Shown here: positions 23,978 through 34,734 of the stretch, piece after piece
How the letters are laid out: the number at the start of each line of letters is the position of its first letter
Numbering within the stretch: the first letter of the stretch is position 1
Translations under genes and position numbers: made by a program
Notes under the pieces: generated by a model
Told to the model about the DNA's origin: nothing
The model's input: the letters and a program-made list of their open reading frames with translations, nothing else
Databases searched by the model: none
Source: Caprella mutica
Lineage: Eukaryota; Arthropoda; Malacostraca; Amphipoda; Caprellidae
Direction: 5' to 3'
NCBI GenBank assembly: GCA_947561585.1
Contig: CANNZV010000324.1
Coordinates: forward strand, 248,001-312,000
DNA length: 64,000 nucleotides

Positions 23978-24246
23978 GAAACAAAGTCAAGAAAGGCCAG
24001 TAAAGGAATGACAATAAATATATAAAGTAATTTTGAAGATATGTGAGTAGAAAATACACGTCAAACTCATTACGGTTAACTTTCTCGTTTAATATTTTCT
24101 GATAAGATCTTACACGTTTACAGAGCATTTCTAATTTTACTGCAAGTCCTTCCTTTTTATTCACCAGATTGAGTGCAAAGTTCAAATTTTCCAAGCTCTT
24201 CTAGTGTGAGATATTTGTTGATGGTTTAATTAATTTCATTTATAGG

Positions 24247-25130
24247 ATGGAAAGCGAAGACATAAAACCTGAGGTTTTAAATCTAGATGTTAGTACTTGC
24301 TTGACCAATATGAAATTCAATTCTGATGTTAGTATCAAAATTAAGAGTGATATTGATATCAAGAATGAGGATTTTGAATATGATAATCAATTCTCTGGAT
24401 CAGCTCTGTCAGATAAGAAAATTGAGATGTCCCAGATTGATAATTGTAAGGATGGAATAAATTCTCCTTTAGCTTCAAATATTGTAGGCGATAGTGATAA
24501 GAAAATTTACTTAACCAATGGCGCAAAATTTCACAATGGTAAAGAGCTACACATGTGTGATGAAGTAATTTGTCAGAAGAATCAGGAAACTGCACAACTG
24601 GCAGATCACCATACTGGTGAAACACATGAGTGCGATGGATACGAATATTCTCTCTGTGATAAAACCTTTACTTTAACAAGTGATTTGCAATCTCGTCAAA
24701 AAGTGCACACTCAAGAAAAAACGTTAAAAATTCCTATTTGCAATAAAACATTCTCAAAAAAATTGATCTACTTTCTCATCGAACTGTTCCTTGTGATGTG
24801 CGCGGTGAAATGTTTACTCAAAGTAATCTTCTAAAACATCAAAGAGCGCATAAAAATGAAAAGTTATTCAGATTGGAAGTGTGTGACAAAACTTTCTCTT
24901 TTAAATCTAATTTGAAATCTCTTATAAGGATACACACTGGAGAGAAGCCATTAAGTTGTAAAGTTTGTGGTAAATCATTCTCTGAAAGTACAAACTTGAA
25001 AGGTCATAAAAGGGTACATACTGATGAAAAACCTTTCAGTTGTGAAGTTTGTGGTAAAGCATTCTCATATAGATCTTCCTTTAAATATCATAAAAGGGTA
25101 CACACTGGAATCACACACATACAAATTTAA
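24247..25130 (+). pseudogene. Zinc-finger gene A, frameshifted and truncated
   Basis: Starts MESEDIKPEVLNLDV and keeps the family's acidic N-terminus with IKNEDFEY. Compared with X1, one base is missing in the A-run near 24755-24761, ending the first frame at 24834; the homologous reading resumes in another frame to a stop at 25128-25130. Finger ligands are eroded: the first finger has SLC only and SRQKVH, the next has CDVR, another FRLEVC and LIRIH. Only two fingers remain complete (CKVC...HKRVH, CEVC...HKRVH). The array then breaks into HTGITHIQI and a stop, directly followed by 3'-flank sequence, so later fingers were deleted. N-terminal half and upstream DNA resemble W; the finger half resembles X. 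Confidence 0.85.
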
Positions 25131-25204
25131 ATGGAATCAATGTGTTAGAATTGTTTCTTTCTATTGTAAATTCAGATGTAATATATTTTATTGGCTGAAT
25201 ATTG

Positions 25205-25210
25205 AATAAA
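25205..25210 (+). promoter_or_regulatory. Poly(A) signal of gene A
   Basis: AATAAA 75 bp after the last stop, in the same ATTGAATAAAAATATAATTC context as after X1 and X2. Confidence 0.6.
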
Positions 25211-26561
25211 AATATAATTCATCATCTTCAAATTATAAACCTTCTAATATGTGATAGTTTATCATCAAGTTCCCAGAGGCTCTATCCTGAAGCTGTCTGT
25301 GGTGAATGGGAAAGAATGGCATGGCGTCCCTTTAACCTCGATCTATTGTTAATTGGGTTATTTATTTATTATTTCATATATCCAATGTTTAGAATTTTCT
25401 TTACCTTTACTTGAAGTCTTAGATCATAGCGCTTGGGGTATTATCTTGTACTACGAGTTATTGAATTTTTGTTTTTGGAATCACATTTTCATTTTCCTCT
25501 TCCAACCGTGAGTGCCGTCGGTACTTGTTTTCCTTTTCATTTGGATTCCTTGATGAGTGAGTGCTTTCACGGAGTAGCTTCTCTGCATCCATAAGCTTGG
25601 TCACCGACAGTTATGGATTACTTTGTCCTTCCACTTTATATTTAAATACTTCTACGAGTTCCTTGTACTTAACTTAATTTTGACCTCAGTGATATGGCAT
25701 TTAATTCAGAAGCAGACATTAAGCGTCCAAATTTATAAATTTTCCGTCACTTGCTAGTGGCTAGAGACTCTCGGGTACCTTAACTAATCCCACAAATTCT
25801 AAAAGTTAAAATGTTATAACTTAACGGTATGATATTATGATTATTTTAAGTTACTGTCCAGCTATTGGTTGTTTTGGATATTGGTTGTTGGTTCTACCGT
25901 ACGCAAGTTTTATATTATACAAATGAATTCTTTAATTAACAAAGATTTCTATTACATTTTATGTACCTACTCATATCTAATTAAATAGACAGCTTTAATA
26001 TGATCAGAGGTTATTTAATGATAATATGGATTTCCCGTTGAGTATGAATCTTTTCAATCAAAGCTTTATTATTTTATATTTAAGTCCATTTCCTCATTTT
26101 TTTTTCATATTATCTCTGAATCATCAAAAAATTTATGAAAAGAATTCAAACTAAATTTAATCTTCTCAAAGTATTTTCTTTGCAAATAAATACTTCAAAC
26201 AAACTTATTAACAGTCTCTTTCTTTTACGACTGCTTTTTTCAGTACCTTGTTTTTAACTTCCTAGTTACGTTAGCGATATTACCTTTGGTTCCGAGCAGA
26301 CGTTGAACCCTTGCTTCTTATTTAACTCGTGAGCAAGTGGTTGATCATCCCTACCAATTGAGGTTGGGCCAAATTCCATGTGATTAAAAGAAAAGTAGTC
26401 TTTGTCCTTCAATATTTTCAGATAAAACCTTCCACGCTTATAGATCATATTTATGTTTCTAATTTTAGCGTTGAAGCCATTGCTCATTATTTTCCAGATA
26501 TTTTTCTCAGCTCTACTGGTGAGAGATATTTGTTGCTGGCTCATCTAATTTCATCTACAGG
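25211..26561 (+). other. X-type 3' flank and Y upstream spacer
   Basis: Aligns throughout with 41323-42673 and 49400-50764. Holds CAACCGTGAGTGCCGTCG, a copy of the older 200-bp module (about 25800-25960), and GTTCCGAGCAGACGTTGAAC near 26290. The conserved antisense frame at 26266-26544 shows no family resemblance. Ends in TTTCATCTACAG, a good splice acceptor. Confidence 0.6.
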
Positions 26562-27046
<485 letters not shown>

Positions 27047-27378
27047 CGGACAATTGCCACCCGCGGACAATTGCCACCCGCGGACAATTGCCACCCGCGG
27101 ACAATTGCCACCCGCGGACAATTGCCACCCGCGGACAATTGCCACCCGCGGACAATTGCCACCCGCGGACAATTGCCACCCGCGGACAATTGCCACCCGC
27201 GGAAAATTGCCACCCGCGGACAATTGCCACACGCGGACAATTGCCACACGCGGACAATTGCCACACGCGGACAATTGCCACACGCGGACAATTGCCACAC
27301 GCGGACAATTGCCACACGCGGACAATTGCCACACGCGGACAATTGCCACACGCGGACAATTCCCACCCGCAGACAATT
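27047..27378. repeat. 17-bp GGACAATTGCC minisatellite, about 19 copies
   Basis: Unit GGACAATTGCCACCCGC; the first ten or so copies have CCCGCGG, the later ones CACGCGG, so two sub-blocks expanded separately. Each unit holds the palindromes CAATTG and CCGCGG/CGCG. No stop occurs in any frame, so all six frames read open (VAIVRGWQLS, TIATRGQLP); I treat these as artefacts. Confidence 0.98.
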
Positions 27379-30300
27379 TAAAATTTAAACGCTAATCTAT
27401 TTGTAAATTCTTCTTAGTAGTTAAAATTTTATCAATTCAAGGTATAGATATTTCGATGATTGTAAGAGACTGTAAATATCCTAATTGCCAAATAAATTAT
27501 TATCGAATTTCCATGAATCTCGATCCTCCTATTTCATGTATTTCTATCATTATCCAAGATGCTGTATACCTTGATACCTTATGATGATTTTAATTTTTTT
27601 TCATATAAATTCCAAAATTTAATGATAAAGTATTCTTCAATACCTATTTCTTAGCAATATAGTATTATCAACCATATCTCAAAGTTTCGAACTCCTAATT
27701 CTATCATATGAAATAATTTTATTATTTAGCTGTTGTGGCAAGAATGATTTGTATTTTTTAGTTTTGAGACGGAGACAGAAAATATCAGGGTTCACCAGAA
27801 GATAAGATATAGCAATGAAATGTTAGAAATTAATGATGAAAAAGCACCGATTATATTATCAAAATAACGACTCTGACTCTTTTTTAAATGGGAATAATTC
27901 CGAGACATGAAGCATTAGCCTCCTTGATTAAAGCAATACAAAATTTGCTTGGATGGGACCTTTGACACAGGTTACTCAGAATATTTTGATTTTATTTGAC
28001 CCCCACTTTCCGAGCACAGTGAGTGTCCAAGAACTACAACGATATTCTAATCTTCATGTTTATGATAATGCAGGGTAAGTTCAGAGTTATCGAACAGTTT
28101 CGCATTACGATCATATTTAGAAAAATAATTATAATTAATATTAGTGAATTCTTGATACCTGCAGGTAAGAAAGATACAAATTAAAATATGTGTTCAGCTA
28201 TAATTATTACTCTGAGTTTGTACTTATTTGAAGGCGAAAAGTACATATTTAAAAAAGAACAATTTGGATAAAATCTAACTTGTGATTGTAGGGATTCAAG
28301 AAAATGGACAATAGGAAGTGAATAGGAATAAGTGAATATTCCTGGAGCTAAATAGTACCGGAGTGAATATTCACTAAATGGATATTGAAAACAGTTTTGA
28401 ATATCCAAAAGAAGGTATTAAAAGAAGCGAACATTCCAGTAACAAACACGCAGGGTATGCTCGATACGTAAAATATAATTGAAAATGAAACCAGTATTTA
28501 GATAACTAATTTGGTTAAAAATATCTTCAATAAATTATATGAAATAAAAAGATTCCATAACAACGACAATTAGCTACAAAAGAAATGTAAAAAATTTCTC
28601 CAAGTACATTCTTTTTCAAATTCAAACGGATAATTCTGCAACTTTTGTTAAACAAAATAAAAAATATATTTTGATTAAAGAATGTCTTTTCTTCTGAAGA
28701 AATTTCTGGTCACACTTTGATAAAAATAACTTCCCCATTGGTTTATAAACAAATTCAGACATACTTACCATTCATTGTGATGCCATTTCTTTTAAAGTTG
28801 TTCAAAATATTGACAATATTGCTGTGTTAGTTGAAGTATTTTTTTAATTTAAATATATTGTTGAATAGTAGGTATATTGCTTTTTCTTCTGTCTGTATAC
28901 CTACAATGCAATACTATACTCGGTTACAATATATTTGAATAAGATATAGAAAAATAAATATTTCGCTATTTTTATTGCATATAATGCTGCTCAGTAAACC
29001 GGACAAATGAACCTTATTATCGGACATAGGACAATAATTTATTCCTAGAAGTTAAAATGTTTTCAATTTTATGATAAAGAAATAAAAAAAATCGATCCAA
29101 CTACTTGATGTTTTAAGTTGGTTCTACTGTGCATAGGTTCTATTGGAAACTTATTTTCTATTCAACTGATTTCTTTTGACTACAATAAATATTATTTTTT
29201 TGGATGCAGTGTGCCCAGTCTAAATATTTTTTAAAAATATCATAAAGTCTTACCACCAGGTGGCGTTTAACTTCTATCAGAGTGTCTTTGTTTGCTTCTG
29301 TTCTCAGACATTTATTGGCAGGTATGGAATGCAGGTGAAATATTTAGTTTCCATTGGGCTGTTAACTAGGTAGGGTGTGTTAATTGTATAGAACTATAGC
29401 AGGTTGAGTATCTGGTTCTGGAAGAATGAAAGCTGACCAGGTTGTTCCTCTTGTGTCCTTATCTTTAATATTAAACCTAGTTAATTTGTGATTAAGGTCC
29501 GTCTCTCAATTTTGATACTTAAAATTGGAACAACACAATTTATGTATATAGGTTTTTCAGTAATACCATATGTTGTGGAATCTCTTCACTTACCAGAGCT
29601 GGCACAATTAATTTTTCGGTAGGTTTGGTTCAATTTGGTGGTTTTGAATGTTAAAATTGCAGTTCTTTTCAGATATGACATCAAATATTTGTGGGAATAT
29701 TTGAAGCCTACCCAACCTCCTTCCAGGTCATTACACAATCATGAAGTGTTAAGTACGACAAATTAGCGGATACAAGGAACTGCATTAACGATTTCAAGTC
29801 GCTTAAAGACAATGTCAAAAACATGTATAAGACTGAAAAATCGCAATGTACGTTAAATTAGTTCCAACCTAATGTTATTTCTACCGGAAACTAAATTGCG
29901 CTATATCTCGAAACTAATCTTTGCACAGATAGCGGTATTCCTGAATAAATTCTTAAATTGTGTCCTCATACCTATTTCAAGTAACTGCCTCGCAAATATA
30001 TAAACAAATCAAACAAATATAAAAAGTGAGCAAGTAGATATACTTCAATCGAGCCCCAAGGAGCTTTATATTCTAATGGAAGAGAAGGGGAGTGGTATCC
30101 CTTGTCTCTGAATAATTTGTTGTTATTAGGATTTCTTATTATTACCATCCATGTTTATCCTTTTTAACGCTACTTTCAGTTCTAGAAAATATCGCTGGGT
30201 TTACTCTTCTTTAACTATGAGTTTTTGGGGTTTTGTTTTAGGAAGGCTCGTATGTTTAATTTACTATCAACTTTTCATTTTAATAATTTCTACATTGGGC

Positions 30301-30828
30301 AACTCTCTCGTTTGACTGCTTCTTTCAGTCCCTTGTATTTAAATTAGTATTCACGTCACTAATCACCTGCTTGGGGATTAGTGACCCTCGTGGATCTAAA
30401 CTAATACCACAGACGTAGATGCAAATATTTTCTAAAGATTTAGAAGCAAAATTTTTTAACTTTTTTTCGAGTAGTTGAAATATTAATAATTATTGATATA
30501 AAAATATTGTTGATTGTGAGATACTTTAAAAATCAAAATTCACAAATTGGTAATTATCGAATTTACATCTCGGTCCAACTATTTGTTGTTTTTAGTTGGT
30601 TCTAATGCATTTAAGTTATGTATTATGAATTCTTTTGACTAAGATTTATATTACATTCTCTATGCCTACTGAAATCTAGATAGATTCCCAGCTTTACTAT
30701 TTTATATTTAAGTCAAAATACATGATTTTTTCATATCATCTGAACATCAACAAGTCATGAGAAGAATGTAAACTTAATTCATCTATTTCAAAAAACCGCT
30801 TCGCAAATAAATATTTCAATCAAACTTA
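27379..30828 (+). repeat. Flank unit T1
   Basis: Runs from AATTTAAAATTTAAACGCTAA to the TTAA before GGGGACCG. It holds, in order, copies of the older 200-bp module at about 27410, 29050 and 30480, the GACAGAAAATATCAGGGTTC block (27773), one copy of the 51-bp unit (about 28775), and CCACCAGGTGGCG (29253). No gene is supported; the recurring antisense frame at 28181-28408 is conserved only as far as the DNA is. Closest to T4, almost identical after about 29650. Confidence 0.85.
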
Positions 30829-30832
30829 TTAA

Positions 30833-30958
30833 GGGGACCGTAAATGAAAAAATCGGAAATTTTTATAGATTTTTGTATTCCAGTAATAGATAGTTAATAG
30901 TGTCAAAAATCTTCATGGCGCCTGATGATACCCCCATCTTTGAGTGGCTAATAGTGAG
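30833..30958 (+). mobile_element. Left part of the outer TTAA element, truncated
   Basis: TTAA then GGGGACCGTAAATGAAAAAA, the same as at 38423 and 47089, but the match stops after ATAGTGAG, exactly where the X-side copies carry the inner fold-back element. The right end (TACGGTCCC) is missing. Confidence 0.75.
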
Positions 30959-31046
30959 CCCATCTCTTTATATTTATAGCATATAGTAATTTTATTAATA
31001 AAAAAATAATGAAAATTAATTAAAATGAATTATGCTATTTACATCG

Positions 31047-31187
31047 ACCGGGGGATTTTGCATCGGGGGTTTTTTGCTTGGGGGGTTCTTGTCCGGGGGG
31101 TATTTGTCCGGGGGGTTTATTGTACGGGGTTTTTTTGTCCGGGGGGTATATTGCACAGGGGTTTTTTGCACGGGGGGTTATTGTCCT
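31047..31187 (+). repeat. G-rich 15-17 bp array upstream of W1
   Basis: Eight to nine imperfect units of the type TTGTCCGGGGGGTAT, each with a run of four to six G. On the minus strand the array begins GGTGACAGGACAATAACCCC, resembling the edge of the Y arrays. The G runs could form quadruplexes. A frame reading GFFARG-like repeats is a by-product. Confidence 0.9.
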
Positions 31188-31194
31188 GTCACCG

Positions 31195-32163
31195 GCTGTC
31201 AACTAGGTAGGGTGTGCTATTTGTTTAGAGCTATAGCCTGTTAAACAGCTGTTTCTAGCCGAATGAATCCTGACAAGGTTCGTCTTTTAGCCACCCTCTC
31301 TTTATTATTAAATTCACGTGTGTTTCACAGTACTAAATTACCAAGGTATAGCAGTTTGATTAAGAGGTCGGAGTACTTATAGGTGGGCCCGTTATTGTCA
31401 TTTGTGGTGTATGGAACAGTTTCGTCATGTTGTCATTTTGTTACTAATATTAAATTGGTAGCTATTAAATTATTATTATCATTTATACAATCAGATCAAA
31501 GAGATGTTTTTAAAACATTTTATAACTTTTTCTTGTTATTTACTAATTAATGTTAAATCAAGATTTTGATTTTATGATCAGTATTTTGAAGTGAAAACTG
31601 TTCAATATTCAATGATATCATTTTTGATTTATGAAAAAAAATAAAACCTATAGAGTGCCTATCTTAAAGCTATTCACCGTTTCACAAGGTAGTGCTAGGG
31701 ATATGTTATTCAACTAAGTGTTCTTAGATTCTTCCGTAGGTAGACTCGTAGGTTTCATTTACAATCACCTCTTCATTTTCCCCTTAGATTTTTGAGTTAG
31801 GTAGACTCGTAAGCTTCGATTACTAATACCTCTTCAATTTCTTCTTCCATCCGTGAGTGCAACCACCGGTGATGTGTCCCTTTTCATCACATTCCATAAC
31901 AAGTGACTGCACTCACAGAGTAGTTGTTATTTTTATTCATTATCATTGTCACAGACGGTGGTAGGTGACTTAATTCTTGAGCAAATTTCTTTTCCAGTTT
32001 CTTGTACCTAATTTGCTTTTACGTCAAGCGGTAAGGGGTTTTGGTCCAAAACAGACGTCAAACACACGCTTTATTAAACAATCCAGTTAATAATTTAGAA
32101 AGTAATAGTAATCACATCTACTAACTGATGTTAAACCATGTTCCAAATGATTGAAAGACACTT
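31195..32163 (+). other. W1 upstream region
   Basis: Collinear with the region upstream of gene A. Contains the empty TTAA site (31664-31667) corresponding to the 196-bp MITE, two direct copies of GTAGACTCGTA (31741, 31803), and the CCGTGAGTGC...GGTGGTAGGTG module near 31850-31970. No promoter can be fixed by eye. Confidence 0.55.
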
Positions 32164-32604
32164 AACCCTAATGAGTTTGACTGTCAGAATAAACGGGAAG
32201 GTATGACTATGTTTTAAAAAACACACGTCTTATTCATAAAGCTATGGTACTGTATTTTAAAAAAAGTTGTTAGTATATATGCTAAACTTATGTGTACCAA
32301 ATCTCCAGAAAAATATCGAATATATAAGGAGAAATAAATACGTAGGTATGTAAGACATTGGCAACTGAGAGAGCAGAGCTGTGATTGGGTGGAGTGTAAC
32401 CCAATCACAGCTCGCGCATGTATCTGTACTTGATGAAAATGTGGACAAATTCGTGCGTAGTGGTTAACCAAACTGTATTTCTTTGTTGCCACAGGTCACC
32501 AAGGTACAATTAATTCCATAATTTACATGATTTAGGCTGATTTTTGCCGATGCGTAAAAATTTTTAAACTTAAATACAAAATTATATTTGTTGTTGTATA
32601 GGAA
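32164..32604 (+). repeat. Interspersed repeat, W1 copy
   Basis: Full-length by comparison with the inverted 4.3-4.8 kb copy. Contains GCTGTGATTGGGTGGAG facing CCCAATCACAGC, a short inverted pair at 32379-32407. Antisense frames within it match nothing I know. Confidence 0.8.
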
Positions 32605-32873
32605 CAAAGTCAAGAGAGACCAGTAAAATAAAAGGAATATCATAAAAGATATATAATAATTTTAAGAAGATGTGCCCAGAAAACACTCGTCAAACTCATT
32701 AGAGTTGACTTTCTCACTTAATATCTTTAGATAAGATCTTACACGTTTACAGAGCATTTCTAATTTTACTGAAAGTCCTTCTCTTTTATTTTCTAGACAG
32801 AGTGTAAAGTTGATATTTTTCCAAGCACTTTTAGTGTGAGATATTTTTTGCTGGTTTATCTAATTACATCTAT

Positions 32874-33929
32874 ATGATGAAAGGAGATGACATCAAACCC
32901 GATATTTCAAAACTAGATGCTAATACTAGTTTGACAAATGTGAAGTTCAATTCTGACGTTGATATAATTATTGAGAGTGATATTGATATCAAGAATGAGG
33001 ATTTTGAATACGGTAATCAATTTTCTGGATCAGCTCTATCAGATGAGAAAATTGAGTTGTCCAACATCGATGATTGTAAGGATGAAGTAAATTCATCTGT
33101 AGCTCCAAAGAATTTTGGCGAAAGTGACCAGAAAATCTACTTATCCAATGTTGCTGAATTTCATAATGGTATAGAGACACACAAGCGTGATAAAAAATTT
33201 CGTCAAAAGGATCAGGAGCAAAAGAAAAGTGATTTTAAATCTCATCAAAAAGTGCACACTCTACGAAATACATTTGAAATTCCTATTAGCAAAGAAAACA
33301 AAGACGCCTTAAAAACTCATAAAAGGGTTCAGTCTGGAGACATGCGATTTAGTTGCGATGATTGCGGCAAGGCATTTTCCAGAAAATATAATTTGGAAAC
33401 TCACACAAGAAAACACACTGGTGTAAAGCCATTCAACTGTGATATGTGTTGCAGAGCATTCTCTCGAAAGAATCACCTAAAAGACCATATAAAGGTTCAC
33501 ACTGGTGAAAAGCCATTCAGCTGTGAAGTGTGTAACAAATCATTCTCCCGAAAACCTTACTTGAAACTTCATGAAATGGTTCACACTGAGGAAAAGCTAT
33601 TCAGTTGTGAAGAGTGTGGCAAATCATTCTACCGAACATCTGACTTGAAAAGACATAAAAAGGTTCACACTGGGGAAAAGCTATTCAGTTGTGAAGAGTG
33701 TGACAAATCATTCTACCGAAGATCTGACTTGAAAAGACATAAAAAGGTTCACACTGGGGAAAAGCTATTCAGTTGTGAAGAGTGTGGCAAATCATTTTCT
33801 CAAAGAAACACACTTATTTCACATCTGAGAGTCCATACAGGTGAAAGACCTATTAATTGTACAGTGTGTAGTAAATCATTTACTTACAAAAGTTCATTGA
33901 CTAATCATCTAAGACTTCATTCTATATGA
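32874..33929 (+). CDS. C2H2 zinc-finger protein W1, 7 fingers
   Basis: 351 codons, MMKGDDIKPD to NHLRLHSI. Residues 1-75 form the acidic module shared with X and A ([27 protein letters not shown] fits a SUMO consensus). Residues 100-155 hold finger remnants that kept SHQKVHT and THKRVQSG but lost cysteines. From C161 seven regular fingers (CxxC-12-HxxxH) run to H349, joined by TGEK or near-TGEK linkers; fingers 4 and 5 (HTGEKLFSCEEC..., SFYR) are near-duplicates. No ZAD, BTB, KRAB or SCAN domain seen. Expected role: nuclear sequence-specific DNA binding. The first of two ATGs is taken; the splice-acceptor-like AG found in other copies is changed here to TATATG, so translation likely starts at this ATG. 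Target unknown. Confidence 0.9.
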   Translation: MMKGDDIKPDISKLDANTSLTNVKFNSDVDIIIESDIDIKNEDFEYGNQFSGSALSDEKIELSNIDDCKDEVNSSVAPKNFGESDQKIYLSNVAEFHNGIETHKRDKKFRQKDQEQKKSDFKSHQKVHTLRNTFEIPISKENKDALKTHKRVQSGDMRFSCDDCGKAFSRKYNLETHTRKHTGVKPFNCDMCCRAFSRKNHLKDHIKVHTGEKPFSCEVCNKSFSRKPYLKLHEMVHTEEKLFSCEECGKSFYRTSDLKRHKKVHTGEKLFSCEECDKSFYRRSDLKRHKKVHTGEKLFSCEECGKSFSQRNTLISHLRVHTGERPINCTVCSKSFTYKSSLTNHLRLHSI

Positions 33930-34734
33930 TTATTCGAACTGAAAGTCTAAGTCGAATGCAGTATTTTGGCCTAATTTACATATCTTCATATTAAAGTAAT
34001 TTTACCTGTTCATCCATTGTCCTGAAAGGATTATTCATTTATTTATTAGTCAAATGTTAGTATTTAGATTATATTTTTTTGATTTTAATATTTATAATCA
34101 CATGTAGTCAATGTATTAGGATTATTTCTCTCTTTCTGTAATTCATTTTTAAAATGACTGAATAAAAATTTATTTATGCATCTTTAATTTGTAAACATTC
34201 AAATATATGATTATAGTCTTAGATCCTCAAGTCCTCTAGGAGCTCTATCCTGAAGCTTTCTGTGGTAAATGAAAGAGAAGGGGTGGCTTCCCTTGGGCTC
34301 TGAACTGTTTAATTTGTTTATATGTTTTTTATTCTCATTTTCATCATGATTATCATTTTGCTAACATTACTTGAAGTTTTAGAGGAGATCGCTCAGATTA
34401 TGCTCTTCAACTTCTTAACTAGAAAGGCTTGTAGGCTTATTGAACTATCACATAATCATTTCCTCTTCAATCCGTGAGTGCGGTCACCGATGCTTGTGTC
34501 CCTTTTTGTCACATTCTTTGGTGAATTACAGCATTCACAGAATTTGTTTTATCACTAACTGCGGTCAGTGACTATAATCTTGAAGCCATTTTCTTTCCAA
34601 TTTTATCTTCCAGTCCCTTGTATTTATACTTCCTTTTGACATTAGTGATATGACCTTCGATTCCAAAGCTGAAGTTAAACCTATCCTTAAGATGCAGGAA
34701 TCAGCTGTTAGGGTTTATATATAAAATTTAATAG
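33930..34734 (+). other. W1 3' flank
   Basis: 3'UTR then a diverged relative of the X 3' flank: GAAGCTTTCTGTGGTAAATG, CAATCCGTGAGTGCGGTCAC and TTCCAAAGCTGAAGTTAAAC are in the same order as in the X copies. No gene. Confidence 0.55.
34161..34166 (+). promoter_or_regulatory. Poly(A) signal of W1
   Basis: AATAAA 232 bp after the stop in the context GACTGAATAAAAATTTATT; an equivalent site follows W2 and, with ATTG for GACTG, the X genes. Confidence 0.6.

Larger units (their letters stand above)
22431..24246 (+). other. W-type upstream region of gene A
   Basis: Collinear with 31220-32873 upstream of W1: ACAGCTGTTT, TAGGTGGGCCCGT, GTGGTGTATGGAACAGTTTC, GGTAGACTCGTAGGTTTCAT, CACAGACGGTGGTAGGTG, and TTTACAGAGCATTTCTAATT appear in the same order. 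It contains the 196-bp TTAA element and a diverged copy of the interspersed repeat. The bases TTCATTTATAG just before the ATG resemble a splice acceptor. Confidence 0.7.

Noticed and set aside
24226..24247. Splice acceptor immediately before the ATG of all zinc-finger genes
   Set aside because: The AG is present at A, Y, X1 and X3 but missing at X2 (ATAAA) and W (TATATG) while their frames stay intact, so start at the ATG is the simpler reading.
26266..26544. Antisense frame upstream of each Y (MSQQQISL...)
   Set aside because: It overlaps the conserved Y upstream segment on the wrong strand; its length changes among copies, with no family match.
28181..28408. Recurring antisense small protein in T1, T3, T4 and T5
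   Set aside because: Its conservation equals that of the surrounding duplicated DNA, its start and end shift between copies, and it shows no domain.
32214..32492. Antisense frame upstream of W1 and W2
   Set aside because: It lies wholly inside the interspersed repeat; the other repeat copies break it.
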